The translations under genes and the position numbers were made by a program. The notes beneath the pieces were generated by a model. That model had not been told where the DNA came from, ran no database searches, and saw only the letters and a program-made list of their open reading frames with translations. Shown piece after piece: positions 38,027 through 47,694 of a stretch of 64,000 nt of DNA. Each line of letters opens with the position of its first letter. Position 1 is the first letter of the stretch. Origin of the DNA: Leucobacter coleopterorum (GTDB taxonomy: Bacteria; Actinomycetota; Actinomycetes; Actinomycetales; Microbacteriaceae); assembly GCF_011382985.1 (NCBI RefSeq), contig NZ_CP049933.1, positions 1,922,001 through 1,986,000 on the forward strand. The letters are read 5' to 3'.

Positions 38027-39333
38027 TCACATTGCCCGGTAGCGTTCAACCCCCGCGACGACCGTGCGGGCGGCTCGACCAGCACCGTCTTCAACGAGGT
38101 CGGCTAGGGCGACATCGGGATCCTTCGCGGGCACATCGAAGAACGTTAGATCCGCAACCGCGCCTACCCCGAGTTGCCCGATGCGATCCGGGCCCACGTG
38201 CAACCCCAGCGCAGCAGCCCCGCCAAGCGTCGCGGCAATGAACAGCCGCTGGTGCAGATCAGCCGCGTGGTATCCCTGATCCCGAGCGACGCGGTACAGC
38301 ATGCCAACGTCAGCGAGCAGATCGAGCGAGGGAGACGACGAGAGCGAGTCGGTGCCAACTGCGATGGGGTTACCCTCCCGCAGGTAGGCGGCGACGGGCG
38401 GCATATCGAGGCCAATGACCTCGTTGGATCGCGGACACAGTGCCACGCTCGTGCCGCGGGCGCGAAGCAGCGCGCGATCCTCGGCGTTCACATACACACC
38501 GTGGGCGATGTGGCAGTCGGGCCCGAGCACCCCGAGGTGGTCAACGAACTGCGTTGATGAGACGCCGATACCGTGCGAGCGCAGCGCCCTGAAGCTGTCA
38601 GCACCGAGTTCTGGCCAGGACCCGTGACCGGCTGGCCCCGCATACCCGTCAATGCCGTCAAACTCGCGCTCCATGTGAGCCTCGGCAAGGTGAATGTGCA
38701 GTCGCAGCCCCTCTTCACGCACGATGTCGGGAATCTCAAGCAGCGGCTGCACCTCAAGTGAGTAGGGGGCGTGCGGCGAGACGCCAGCTCCGGGTGGGGT
38801 CGGAATGCTGCGGATCTGCGCGCGCACCTCATTTCGTGCCTCACGACTCCAGTCGGCGTTGCTCTTGCCGTAGACCTCCCAGTACGCGATTCCGTGCATG
38901 CCCGCGTCGTGGAGAGCGCTCAGTGCGGCCTGGTCTGTCACCACATCAGCCGCAGCAGTCACACCGGCCGCAAGGCTGAGTCGCGCTCCCTCAGCGGCAG
39001 CGGCGGCCCAATCGTGTCCACTTTTTCCGTAGACAACGTCGAAGGCATCACCCCAGTCGTCAAAACCGCTGTAGTTACGCGTGGCGACCTCGGCCATGTG
39101 CGTGTACTGCAGGTGCGTGTGGGCGTTCACGAGCCCGGGAGCCAACACGCCGTTCCAGTGTTCCTCTTCAAACTTCACACCACGAGCCGAGAGCGTCTCA
39201 GCGACCCACTGCCTGTCGCCGACGTGCAGGATCCGCCCGTCTTGCACAGCCACCGCTCCGTCTGTAATTCGGGGCTCGTCACTGGAAAAACTAGGGCGGC
39301 GCTGTAGACAGTGACCTGCGAATCGTTACTCAC
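38027..39333 (-). CDS. TRZ/ATZ-type amidohydrolase, frameshifted
   Basis: This member of the COG0402 deaminase/amidohydrolase group has metal ligands in VNAHTHLQYTHM (HxH near residue 73), SPHAPYSLEV, LHIHLAEAH, HGVYVN and GTDSLSSSPSLDLL. The family deaminates S-adenosylhomocysteine, methylthioadenosine, guanine or triazines. GTG 39333 starts in one frame (NDSQVTVYSAALVFPVTS); adding one C at the GGGG run 39271-39274 gives PRITDGAVAVQDG and 435 residues. It begins 10 bases after the AdoHcy hydrolase-like gene, which hints at an AdoHcy or nucleoside substrate (inference). Confidence 0.85.
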
Positions 39334-39343
39334 TCGCACAATT

Positions 39344-40947
39344 CTAGATGGCACGGTAGCGATGCACTTGCCAGGGTTGGGCAGCCCCGCCAGGCCTGGT
39401 TTTTGCGGGGGCAGGATCGGCCGATCCCCACGAAAGTTCAGCGCGGTGCGGGCAACGAGGTCTTCGTCTTCCGTCAGGATGGGATGCACGCCAGGGGCAA
39501 GTTGCTCCCCCATGAGCCGGATGAGCGCCGCGAGCTGAGTCGCGAACGAGAGATCCATGACCTCGATCGGATTACCCTCTGATGCGGTGTAGTTCACGCC
39601 ACCGCCGTCGGCGAGCACTATGACCCGCGATCGGCACCGGGTTTGACCCACTCACGAGAGTGTCCGCTGCGCATAGCTGATTGCCAACCGTCCGCCGCCA
39701 GATCGTCGAGGGCGAGTTCGTCATCGATCCCCCTGCTACCGCGACAGCTGTCCCCTCGCGTAGCAATTCAAACCCGGCAGCAGTGACGGTGTGCCAGACG
39801 CCTGTTGCGCTCACAACGACATCGGCAACTGGCAGCGCTTGTTCTGTGCTCTGCGCTTCGAATCCATCGTGCAGGGCCGCAAGGGCGCGCACCGGATCCC
39901 GCTCAACTACGGTCACCCGAGCTCCGAGAGCGGCCGCGAAGCGAGCGACTCCCACCCCGACAGGGCCGTAGCCGACGACTACCCAGCGTGTACCGAATAC
40001 TCCCTGGTATCGCTCGCCCACAGCCATGGCGTGCTCTTCCAGCGCGTCCGCTATTGCAAGGACACACGATTGGCCGGTACCGATCAAGTTATCAAAATCT
40101 GTCTTCGTGCGTGCATTGTTCACGGAGATCACGGGCAACTCCAATGCCCCCTCAGCGACCATTTCATGCAGAGGTCGCACCCCGCTCGTGGTCTCTTCTG
40201 CTGCCCGCGCAGTCGCGCGAGCGCCTCGAGGCGCTCCGTGTGTGCCAAACGGATCAAGTGTGAACCGTCATCAATCAAGTAATCAGGGCCCCAGTCAAGC
40301 ACAGCTGCCGCGTTCGCAGCATCAATACGTGCATGATTCCGAGGGTCGACGGCATCGACCGTGCTGCTGAGCGGGGCAAACACGGCCACCCGCCCGTCGG
40401 CAGCAACCGCACTTGCGACCTCGGGGTCTGTCTCACTCACAGCGCTGAAGAGCGCAACCTCGCACCCCGCATCCGCGAGCGCGAAGGTGAGAGCTGCCGT
40501 TTTCGGTTCAAGCACCAGGCTGACGGCAATGCGAGGTGAAGCTGTCTGATCACCGCGCTGAGCTTGCACTTCGCCAAGCATGATCGCGAGGCGTGCGGTC
40601 GTGGGCATCCCCTGCTCGGCCCAGGCGATTCGTTGCTCGGCAGTCTCACCACGAGCAGAGCGAACCTCGCCCGACAACGCCACCATCGCAGCGGGGAGCA
40701 CTCCCGCTTCTCCGCTGAGCCCGTCCGCAGCATCAAGTTCATCAACAAACACAAACTCCGCAAGGGCAGCATTATCATCAAGTCGCACCCCAATGCGAGT
40801 GAGCGTCATCTCGCAGGCACGCCGCAGTTCGGGATCAGTCAGACAAATCCAAGCACGCCCACCAGCGAGCAAACGATTACCAGATCGAGCCGCCGCGCGA
40901 ACCGCGCGCTCAACCTTCAGGGCAGTCGCATCGGGCGTCTTAGTCAC
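39344..40947 (-). CDS. S-adenosylhomocysteinase-like protein, four apparent frameshifts
   Basis: The pieces align by eye with AdoHcy hydrolase: DYLIDDGSHLIRLAH, the GAAEETTSGV loop, NARTKTDFDN with the catalytic Lys and Asp, and the NAD site VVVGYGPVGVG. One base is missing at each of 40204-40206, 39729-39733, 39624-39626 and 39371-39372 (all G/C runs). Restoring them gives one 535-residue protein ending VHRYRAI at TAG 39344. Start GTG 40947 follows GAAGGAA and overlaps the lipoprotein gene by eight bases. The enzyme would split AdoHcy into adenosine and homocysteine; it is longer and more divergent than the usual form, so the exact substrate is open. Confidence 0.8.
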
Positions 40948-41515
40948 TTGATTCCTTCGTTGGTTTGTTGTCCTTTTTCGGTTTCTGCTGTTCCGCCCAC
41001 TGTCTACACGCCAGTTCAGGATCAGCGGGAAGCCCAAGCGAGACCCGAGCTTCCGAGGCTGAGGCAGCGATGTCATCGCGGCCCTGCCACTCGTAGGCAG
41101 CGACCTCCTTGGCAGGCAGTTTGGCGACTTTCAGAGCCTGCTTTTGGTCGGCCAACAGTGTGTCTCTGACGTCAGCAATGTGAGGTTTTACTTCCTCAGG
41201 CCATGCCTGATCCTTCGGGGCAAGCTGCCTTGCCGCCGTTGCACTCGCGCCAGAGACGCTCTTCATCGCGGCGGCAAACTCTTTGGTGTTTGTTCCGCCA
41301 CGACCTAGGGCAAGCCGGAGCCGATCAAGTTCAAGGTCCGCGCTGTCCCAAGCTTCGTTCACCGGGCACACGGCGTCCAGGTACAGACCTCCGGCTTTGC
41401 TGGCCGTGAGTACCTCAGGTTTTTGGGGTTTGGGATCGTGCGCAGCACAACCAGGCGTTAGCGCGAGCATCGCGATGACAGCGGCCCAAGATCCACGACG
41501 CAACAAATTTCCCAC
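40940..41515 (-). CDS. Putative lipoprotein of unknown function
   Basis: This 191-residue protein has a lipoprotein signal (RRGSWAAVIAMLALTPGC, Cys at about residue 23). The mature part is helical, with a conserved-looking YLDAVCPVNEAWD segment, a later Cys in LACRQWAE (possible disulfide), and a lysine-rich end. I do not recognise the family. GTG 41515 has TATCCT seven bases upstream and no Shine-Dalgarno (leaderless type). It overlaps the AdoHcy hydrolase-like gene, so it may be cotranscribed with it. Confidence 0.7.
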   Translation of the reverse strand: MGNLLRRGSWAAVIAMLALTPGCAAHDPKPQKPEVLTASKAGGLYLDAVCPVNEAWDSADLELDRLRLALGRGGTNTKEFAAAMKSVSGASATAARQLAPKDQAWPEEVKPHIADVRDTLLADQKQALKVAKLPAKEVAAYEWQGRDDIAASASEARVSLGLPADPELACRQWAEQQKPKKDNKPTKESSD

Positions 41516-41571
41516 GACTTCGAGGATAGCCTGCTCTAGCCCGTAAGGAACTTCACACCTAGGCTGGAATC

Positions 41572-41886
41572 ATGGCCACATACGCAAACGAAACAGAGGC
41601 GGCAGCCGACGGGTTCCGCGTTATACACGAGCCCGAGCGACATCGCTTTGCGCTGTACGGACCCGAGAAGCAGCTCTTTGGCGAGGCGCACTACAGCCTG
41701 TTTAGTGATGACGTGATCGATTTTGATCACACACTGGTCGTACCCGAACTGCGCGGCACCGGCCTCTCCGGCATCCTCGCGCAGCGCGCACTCACTGACG
41801 ACATCATTGGAGAACGCAAGATCACAGCGTCGTGCTCCTATATTCAAGTGTACCTCAGACGACACCCCGAACTGTTGGCGCGTTAG
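41572..41886 (+). CDS. Small GNAT-like N-acetyltransferase (YidJ type)
   Basis: The 104-residue protein corresponds to the short GNAT group of COG2388. It has the characteristic DFDHTLVVPELRGTGLSGILAQRAL (motif A acetyl-CoA loop in RGTGLSG) and closes with SYIQVYLRRHPEL. Substrate unknown. ATG 41572 has TAGGCT six bases upstream, suggesting a leaderless transcript. It is divergent from the lipoprotein gene with 56 bases between, so both probably use short back-to-back promoters. Confidence 0.82.
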   Translation: MATYANETEAAADGFRVIHEPERHRFALYGPEKQLFGEAHYSLFSDDVIDFDHTLVVPELRGTGLSGILAQRALTDDIIGERKITASCSYIQVYLRRHPELLAR

Positions 41887-41974
41887 ATCCTGCGACTCGC
41901 CTCGGGCGGTGGCCCCAGCGCGAAAACGCTCCGCTTTTTCGTATGAGCATTTCGCGCACGCAGGATGAGGGGTA

Positions 41975-42624
41975 CTACTCGTTTTCGCCGCGGCGCAGCT
42001 TCTTGAGCAGCGAGGGTTTCTCCGGCTGCGACTTCTTCATCAGCGCGGTCAGGTCCTTTTCGATGAGCAACTGAATGCGATCATCACGAGCATTCTGGTA
42101 TTCCTCAGACCCCCACCACTGTAATAGGGATGGGTGGCGCGTTCCTTCAGAGAATCGCCGATTTCGTCCCATGCCAGGGCGTGCGCACGCTTTGCGGTGG
42201 CCTTCAGGTACTCGGGATCGGCCGCACGATCACGCAGCTCTTTCGCAACACCCTCGTACACCTCTTGACGATGGCGCAGAGTGCGGTTGTCGTCATTACC
42301 GTAGTCAGATTCACTCCACGAGCTGCGCCCGGTGTCACGAATCTCGTTACGCATGCGCGAGATGTGCGTCGCGTCGCGTTCGCGCTCGGCTGCAAGATCT
42401 TCAGTGGCGCTGCGCACCATCTCCATGATCTGTTCTTCGTTGTAGTCGATCTGCTTCTGCAGCGCGTTCATAATGATCGCGTTCTTAACGGTCATACGCA
42501 CCGCAACATCGGCGACAAGCAGCCCTTGCTCGACGATTTCTTCAACGGGCGCGAGCACACGCCGAGGCAAGCGGCGTGGGGGGCGCGATCCCCTTTTCTT
42601 CCGCTTCTTCGACCAGCCAAACAT
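41975..42624 (-). CDS. Conserved-looking cytoplasmic protein of unknown function, frameshifted
   Basis: It starts at ATG 42624 after AAGGAG. The first part (MFGWSKKRKKR, strongly basic) runs into a helical region with charged repeats (residues about 50-110), then WDEIGDSLKERATHP. The second frame supplies LLQWWGSEEYQNARDDR and a basic C-terminus. Adding one C at 42127-42129 (plus-strand GGG) gives 216 residues. No signal or membrane helix is seen. I cannot name a family. It is transcribed alone, next to the DtxR gene on the same strand with 86 bases between. Confidence 0.6.
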
Positions 42625-42710
42625 TGTGCTCCTTCTGAGTGGGCAATGGCCCGGCTTCAATTATCGCGTATCTGGCAGCAAAGACGCACATCGGCTTAGA
42701 CTCGGGTCTG

Positions 42711-43382
42711 TCATCCCAGTATTGAGACCCGAACAGCCGCCGCCGCCGCAGGCCCGAGCCTCACTTCGGTATCGCCAATCCTCACCGTCACCGTCTCTGA
42801 ATAGGGTTCGCCCGGCAGCACCTGCAACTCGGCGTCAACAACAATGCCCCGACTCGCAAAGTACTGCAGCATCTCGTTGTCCGAGTCCGAAATACGTTCG
42901 ACGCGTGTGTGACAGGGAGCGACAACCTCAGCCAGCAGAACAGCGTCTGGCCGATGCACGAGACCCTCCGCACTCGGGATCGGATCACCGTGCGGATCTC
43001 GTGTGGGATACCCGAGCGCGCGATCAACCCGGTCAATGAGCCCGTCAGACACGGCATGCTCGAGCCGATCGGCTTCCTCGTGAACCTCGTCCCACTCGTA
43101 ACCGAGCATCTGCACAAGGAAAGTCTCGAGCAGTCTATGGCGCCGGATCATCGACACAGCGTGCTCTCGACCGATGTCGGTGAGAGTCACGGTGCCGTAA
43201 CGAACATGCTCGATAAGTTCTTGGTCTGAGAGTTTGCGCAGCGCGTCCGAAACCGTCGAGAGTCGCACTCCAGCGGCTTCGGCAATTGCGGAGTTCGAAA
43301 CGGCCTGATCCGACCATTCCTGCAAGCTCCAGATCACCTTGAGATAATTTTGCATACTCGGCGATAGCTGGTCGACACTCAC
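42711..43382 (-). CDS. DtxR/MntR-family metal-dependent regulator
   Basis: The 223-residue protein has the DtxR helix-turn-helix (AIAEAAGVRLSTVSDALRKLSDQ, residues 33-54 roughly), dimerisation and metal site (HRLLETFLVQMLGYEWDEVHEEADRLEHAVSD), and a C-terminal SH3-like FeoA domain. The family controls iron or manganese genes; the metal cannot be read securely, but the sequence looks MntR-like. GTG 43382 has TATCCT six bases upstream (leaderless type). It is divergent from the DUF488 gene with 34 bases between. Confidence 0.88.
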   Translation of the reverse strand: MSVDQLSPSMQNYLKVIWSLQEWSDQAVSNSAIAEAAGVRLSTVSDALRKLSDQELIEHVRYGTVTLTDIGREHAVSMIRRHRLLETFLVQMLGYEWDEVHEEADRLEHAVSDGLIDRVDRALGYPTRDPHGDPIPSAEGLVHRPDAVLLAEVVAPCHTRVERISDSDNEMLQYFASRGIVVDAELQVLPGEPYSETVTVRIGDTEVRLGPAAAAAVRVSILG

Positions 43383-43416
43383 CCCATAAGGATAGGGCAG
43401 ATGAGAGACTAGAGGG

Positions 43417-43800
43417 TTGGAAATCGTACTGAAGCGTGTCTACTCGTCGGTCTCCCCCGACGACGGCTGTCGGGTGCTCGTTGACCGGCTCTGGCCACGG
43501 GGCATTTCGAAAGAATCGGCCGAGCTACACGCTTGGGCAAAAGCGGCCGCACCGAGCACAGGGCTGAGAAAGCGCTGGCATGCCGACGCAGACAACTTTG
43601 ACATCTATGCGGCCGAGTACCGTGCTGAGTTAGCGGTCGACCCAGCCTCTTCCGCGCTCAACGAACTCGCGGATCTCGCCAGACACCGTGAGCGAATCAC
43701 GCTCCTGTTTGGCGCGAAAGATCTAGAACAGAATCACGCGATTGTGCTTCGTGAAGCCCTACTCGAGCGCCTCAGTTCAGTATCTGGCGCAAAGTACTAA
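43417..43800 (+). CDS. DUF488 family protein
   Basis: The 127-residue protein has the DUF488 motifs KRVYSSVSPDDGCRVLVDRLWPRGISKE, the W in HAWAKAAAPS and a late ITLLFGAKDLEQNHA. The initiation codon is a TTG at 43417 with GAGGG just upstream; no better ATG or GTG lies in the same frame. The function is unknown; relatives are small cytoplasmic proteins found next to stress genes. The 3' end overlaps that of the MocR gene by 29 bases (convergent). Confidence 0.8.
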   Translation: MEIVLKRVYSSVSPDDGCRVLVDRLWPRGISKESAELHAWAKAAAPSTGLRKRWHADADNFDIYAAEYRAELAVDPASSALNELADLARHRERITLLFGAKDLEQNHAIVLREALLERLSSVSGAKY

Positions 43801-45249
43801 GCGCAGCCTCGAACTCCGCACTGTCGGGGCCTCCCATGCCAATGACGAGGCCCGAAACGCCCATGCCCGCACTGCCTCTGCGGTGCCAATAGTTTCCGAG
43901 TGCCTCAACACCAAGCTCCTCCGCAGTAGTGCGGGCGATCACCTCGGCTTCTCGTTGCCGCTTCGACGCAGCATCTGTTCCGATGAACTCAAGCACCGCG
44001 TGAAGTCCACCGTCCATCGGTCGCACACGCACCCCCGGCACGCCCGCGAGTTGCTCCGACACAGCGTCTCGTCGTTCGGCGTAGCGCCGCAGCATTCGCA
44101 CGGTGTGGCGTCGCAATTCACCACTCGCCAGGTACTGCGCCAGCGCCTCCTGCACGACCGTTGACACCGGTCCTCCGAGTTCCCGTCGAATGGGTTCAAT
44201 GAGTGCTCGTAATCCGGCCGGGGCCAACAGATAACCTGCCGACAAGCCAGGAGCGACCGTGCGCGAGAACGTACCAAGCAAGACCACAACGCCCACATCG
44301 GCGGCATCGAGGGCGGCGAGGGTTGGTAGCGGACTTCCCGAATAGCGCAGCTCGGAATCGAAGTCATCCTCAACGACAACAACCCCCGTGCGGGTCGCCC
44401 AGGCAAGCAACTCACGGCGACGGGTGAGCGGGAGAGAACCACCCAGTGGATACTGATGGCTCGGCGTCACAATGACGACGTCGAGCACTCCCTCAGGCAA
44501 CTTGCTCGTTTCGAGTCCCTCCGAGTCGGTGGGAAGAGCAACCACTTTGGCGCCGTACCGCGCTGCTACGCCGCGAAGTGATGGAAGGCCCGGATCCTCA
44601 ACCCCACCACAAGCCCGTGCCCACGAGTGGTGCCCAGGGCGGTAAGCAGCAGCCCCAGACCATCGCGCGTGCCGGCCGTGACGAGCACATCCTGCGCCAA
44701 GCGCGCGGTACCTCGCATGCGCCTAAGGTGGTCTGCGATCTCCTCTCGAAGCCTCGGATCACCGAGTTCGGGCGCTTCAAGGTGCGCTCTTCCCGCTGCG
44801 GCCCGCCAGGCCGCGCGCCACGCGGGACTGTCTACCGCGTCGGTAATCGGTTTGCCCGGCGCGAGCGGACCTGGGTTTTTGTGTTGCCCCAGCACACTTG
44901 CTGTCGGCTCGAACGCATCGCTATCGGCCCCGAGCGGCCTCGTTTGCACCGTGTGTAACGCTTGGACAGCCTCGAGTGCGGGGTTCACGCGGGTCCCCTG
45001 CCCGTGTGTGGCCGTGAGATACCCCTCAGCAATCAGCTGCTCATACGCCGTCACCACGACACCACGTGCGACACCGAGCCTGCGCGCAAAGTCACGGGTT
45101 GCTGGTACGCCCTCACCCGGGCGAAGAGTGGCGGCATCAATGGCTTCGCGCAGTGCTGCCGCCAGCTGTACCGGCAGCGGCGCATCTGCGGCGCGATCCA
45201 GGTAAACGGGGATCGCGTCGGCCCCACCGTGCGGACGCGGCTGCCTCAC
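43772..45249 (-). CDS. MocR/GabR-type regulator lacking the PLP lysine, frameshifted
   Basis: The N-terminal GntR winged helix (VPATRDFARRLGVARGVVVTAYEQL, quoted in part) is fused to an aminotransferase-like domain, and this domain has VEDDFDSELRY and the cofactor-loop GTFSRTVAPGLSAGYL. The lysine that forms the PLP Schiff base in this family (GTFSKT) is an arginine here (CGC), a substitution, not a missing base. One base missing at CCCC 44602-44605 breaks the frame; restored, the protein is 492 residues. The GTG at 45249 overlaps the methyltransferase stop by four bases, so they are cotranscribed. Confidence 0.83.
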
Positions 45250-46103
45250 CGGTACTCCACGGGGTGCTTCGCGAAGCGCTTGCGCATCACGTCGTGAGCC
45301 TCAGGGTTTTCGTCGATCAACACAAAACGCCGTTTGAGCTCCGCCGCGACGGCTCCTGTAGTGCCGCTGCCTGCAAAACCATCGAGCACCCAGTCCCCCG
45401 GTCGCGAGGACGCCTGCACAATTCTGCGCAGCACTCCAACAGGCTTCTGCGTTGGATAGCCCGTCCGTTCTTTGCCCGTCGGCGACACGATGGTGTGCCA
45501 CCACGTGTCAGTTGGGAGTTTGCCACGCGCAGCTTTTTCGGCCGTGACGAGGCCGGGAGCCATATAGGGTTCGCGATCCACAGCTTCCGCATCGAAAAAC
45601 TGGCGCGCGGGATTCTTCGCGTAGACCAAAATATTGTCGTGTTTGGTGGGCCATCGCTTTTTGGTGCGCGAGCCAAAGTCGTAGGCCCAGATTATCTCGT
45701 TCACGAAGCAGTCACGCCCGAAAAGCGCGTCGAGTAGCACCTTCGCGTAATGCACCTCGCGGTAGTCGAGGTGCAGGTAAAGGGTGCCATCATCGGCAAG
45801 TAGTCTCCAGGCCTCTTCGAGACGTGGCTCCAAGAAATCCCAGTAGTCGCCGAAACGATCGTCGTAGGCGAGGGTCTTTTCGCGCGTAACCGCATACCCC
45901 TGGCCACGGAAGCCCAGCCGTCCGCCTCCTCCCGGCTTGGTGGGGACTCCTCGCACACGCTCCGTCTGCTGGGAACGCCCGGTATTAAACGGCGGATCGA
46001 AATAAATGAGCGTGAATGCGCCGTCAGGCAGGTTGCGCAGGATCGGCAGATTGTCTCCCAGATACACGAGATCTGGGCCCGCCGGTTCCCATCGCTCACT
46101 CAT
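45246..46103 (-). CDS. Solitary beta-class DNA methyltransferase
   Basis: The 285-residue protein has motif IV DPPF (IYFDPPFNTGRSQ, about residues 35-47) ahead of motif I DGFAGSGTTG near residue 250, the beta-class order. The TPKHDNILVYAK-like segment (WPTKHDNILVYAKNP) and YPTQKPVGVLRRI are also conserved. It would methylate adenine-N6 or cytosine-N4 in a specific DNA sequence that cannot be read here. No restriction endonuclease gene lies nearby. ATG 46103 has TACGCT six bases upstream (leaderless type). It is first in a two-gene unit with the MocR regulator. Confidence 0.87.
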   Translation of the reverse strand: MSERWEPAGPDLVYLGDNLPILRNLPDGAFTLIYFDPPFNTGRSQQTERVRGVPTKPGGGGRLGFRGQGYAVTREKTLAYDDRFGDYWDFLEPRLEEAWRLLADDGTLYLHLDYREVHYAKVLLDALFGRDCFVNEIIWAYDFGSRTKKRWPTKHDNILVYAKNPARQFFDAEAVDREPYMAPGLVTAEKAARGKLPTDTWWHTIVSPTGKERTGYPTQKPVGVLRRIVQASSRPGDWVLDGFAGSGTTGAVAAELKRRFVLIDENPEAHDVMRKRFAKHPVEYR

Positions 46104-46233
46104 CCGACCAGCGTAGCGCTCGCTGCGTATTGACGTTGCTCGGTGTTGAAATCGGGGCGGGATCACTGCTTTGTCGGTGGGTGGGACTAGCGTGTAAAGC
46201 GAGACAGAAACCGCACACACGAAGGGATCTCAC

Positions 46234-46590
46234 ATGATTTCGCTGGGCATGATCACACTCGATACCGAAGCTCCTCGTCCGCTCGCCGCCTGGTGGGCAG
46301 AGCGTTTAGGCGGAGAGATTGTTATGGATTCCGACGGCTGGTTCTGCGTCGTGAGTGCACCAAACGTTCCCGTGGCGCTCGGCTTTCAGAAGGTCGAAGC
46401 CCCGACTCCCGGCAAGAATCGGCTGCACCTCGACCTGAACCGAAGCGCCGACGTTAACCGCGAAGAGCTTGTCACCGAGTGGGTCGCAGCGGGGGCAACG
46501 CATCTCGGCCAGCGCGGAGAAGCCGGGTTCTCCTGGGACACCTTCACCGACCCTGGCGGCAATGAGTTCTGCATCGGAGATCCGCACTAG
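46234..46590 (+). CDS. VOC-superfamily protein
   Basis: The 118-residue protein has the vicinal-oxygen-chelate layout: LGMITLDTEAPRPLAAWWAERLGG, LHLDLNRSADVNREELV, and the terminal DPGGNEFCIG with Glu as likely metal ligand. It is similar to glyoxalase-like proteins of actinobacteria. Substrate unknown. The start ATG 46234 follows GAAGGGA. It is divergent from the methyltransferase gene. Confidence 0.85.
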   Translation: MISLGMITLDTEAPRPLAAWWAERLGGEIVMDSDGWFCVVSAPNVPVALGFQKVEAPTPGKNRLHLDLNRSADVNREELVTEWVAAGATHLGQRGEAGFSWDTFTDPGGNEFCIGDPH

Positions 46591-46606
46591 GCCCGGTCAT
46601 TCCTCG

Positions 46607-47679
46607 CTACTGCACCAGCCCGAGCTTGGTCTCGTCGGGGCGATGCGGGGCGAGGATCGCCTCGACCTCAGCGGGGTCGAGGTCTTCGATGCGGGAAGGC
46701 TGCCACTTTGGCGAGCGGTCTTTGTCGATGACCTGGGCGCGCACACCCTCGGCAAAGTCCGGGCGTTGTCCAATGCGCACGACAACCCGCAGGTCGTCCT
46801 CAAGCACGGCGGCGAGGTCGAGCTGCTGAGCACGCGTGCGCGCAATTTGCGCCAGGGTCACCACCACCGAGGTCGGGCACATGCCACGCACGCTCTCGAG
46901 GAGTTGCGCGGTCTCCGGCCGCTCATCGGCTTCGAGTACACGAAGCAACCGAATTGTGGCGTCAAGTGCAGACTCGGCACTCACCTCAGCACCGTTGAGC
47001 GTACCCTCGGCAATCGGGTCCCACCACGCCCGCGCAGCCAACAGGCCACTCTCGGGTGGCGCCTCGGCAACCTCGGCAATCGCTTCTGCAGGGTTCGCAC
47101 CCTCGGTGAGTGCCTCGCGAAGCGCGTCCAGTTTGTGTGACAGCACAAAGTGATCAGCGAACCCGAGCGCGATCGCATCACCAGCGGTCAGTTCTCCCGC
47201 GGTGATCGCCAGCAGTTCGCCCAGCCGACCCGGCGCCTGCGCCAGCAGCAGGTGTCCCCAACGTCCGGCACGATCCCAATTCGCACCTCGGGCAGCGCGA
47301 GTCGGCTGCGCTCGGTCACCACCCGAAAAGCAGCGTGCCCACCAAGGCCGATCCCACCGCCCATCGCGATGCCGTCCATGATCGCGACAACGGGCACCGT
47401 AGAGCGTGCGATCGCGTAGTCGAGGCGGTACTCGGTCGAGAGAATCTTGAATGAGTCCCCCGACACAATTTCTTTGACGTCGCCACCACCGCAGAAGCCA
47501 CGTTCTCCGGTACCGTCAAGCAGAATCGCCGTGGCGTCACCCACGGACCCCGGCGCAATAGCGGCCGTCAGCGCCTCGAACATTTCCAGGTTAAGCGCGT
47601 TGATCGCGCGCGGCCGGTTCAGAGTGATGTGACTGATAGCGCCCTCGCGGCGAACCAGCACCAGTGCGTCAGTGCTCAT
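46607..47679 (-). CDS. 3-hydroxyisobutyryl-CoA hydrolase-like (HIBCH) crotonase, frameshifted
   Basis: The N-terminal half is a crotonase domain: LNRPRAINALNLEMFEAL, FCGGGDVKEIV (oxyanion hole), MGGGIGLGGHAAFRVVTE and PEVRIGIVPDVG. The C-terminal half (LSHKLDALREALTEG onward) follows after adding one base at CCCC 47256-47259, which gives GGHLLLAQAPGRLGELLAI. The corrected length is 357 residues, as expected for HIBCH, which acts in valine breakdown. ATG 47679 has TACGGT six bases upstream (leaderless type). It sits 15 bases from the end of the MFS gene upstream on the same strand. Confidence 0.87.
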
Positions 47680-47694
47680 AGCAGCACCGTAGCA

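Noticed and set aside
41918-41957. Hairpin between the GNAT gene and the unknown gene as a terminator
   Set aside because: Only an 8-bp stem with a 24-base loop and no T-run; too weak to assert.
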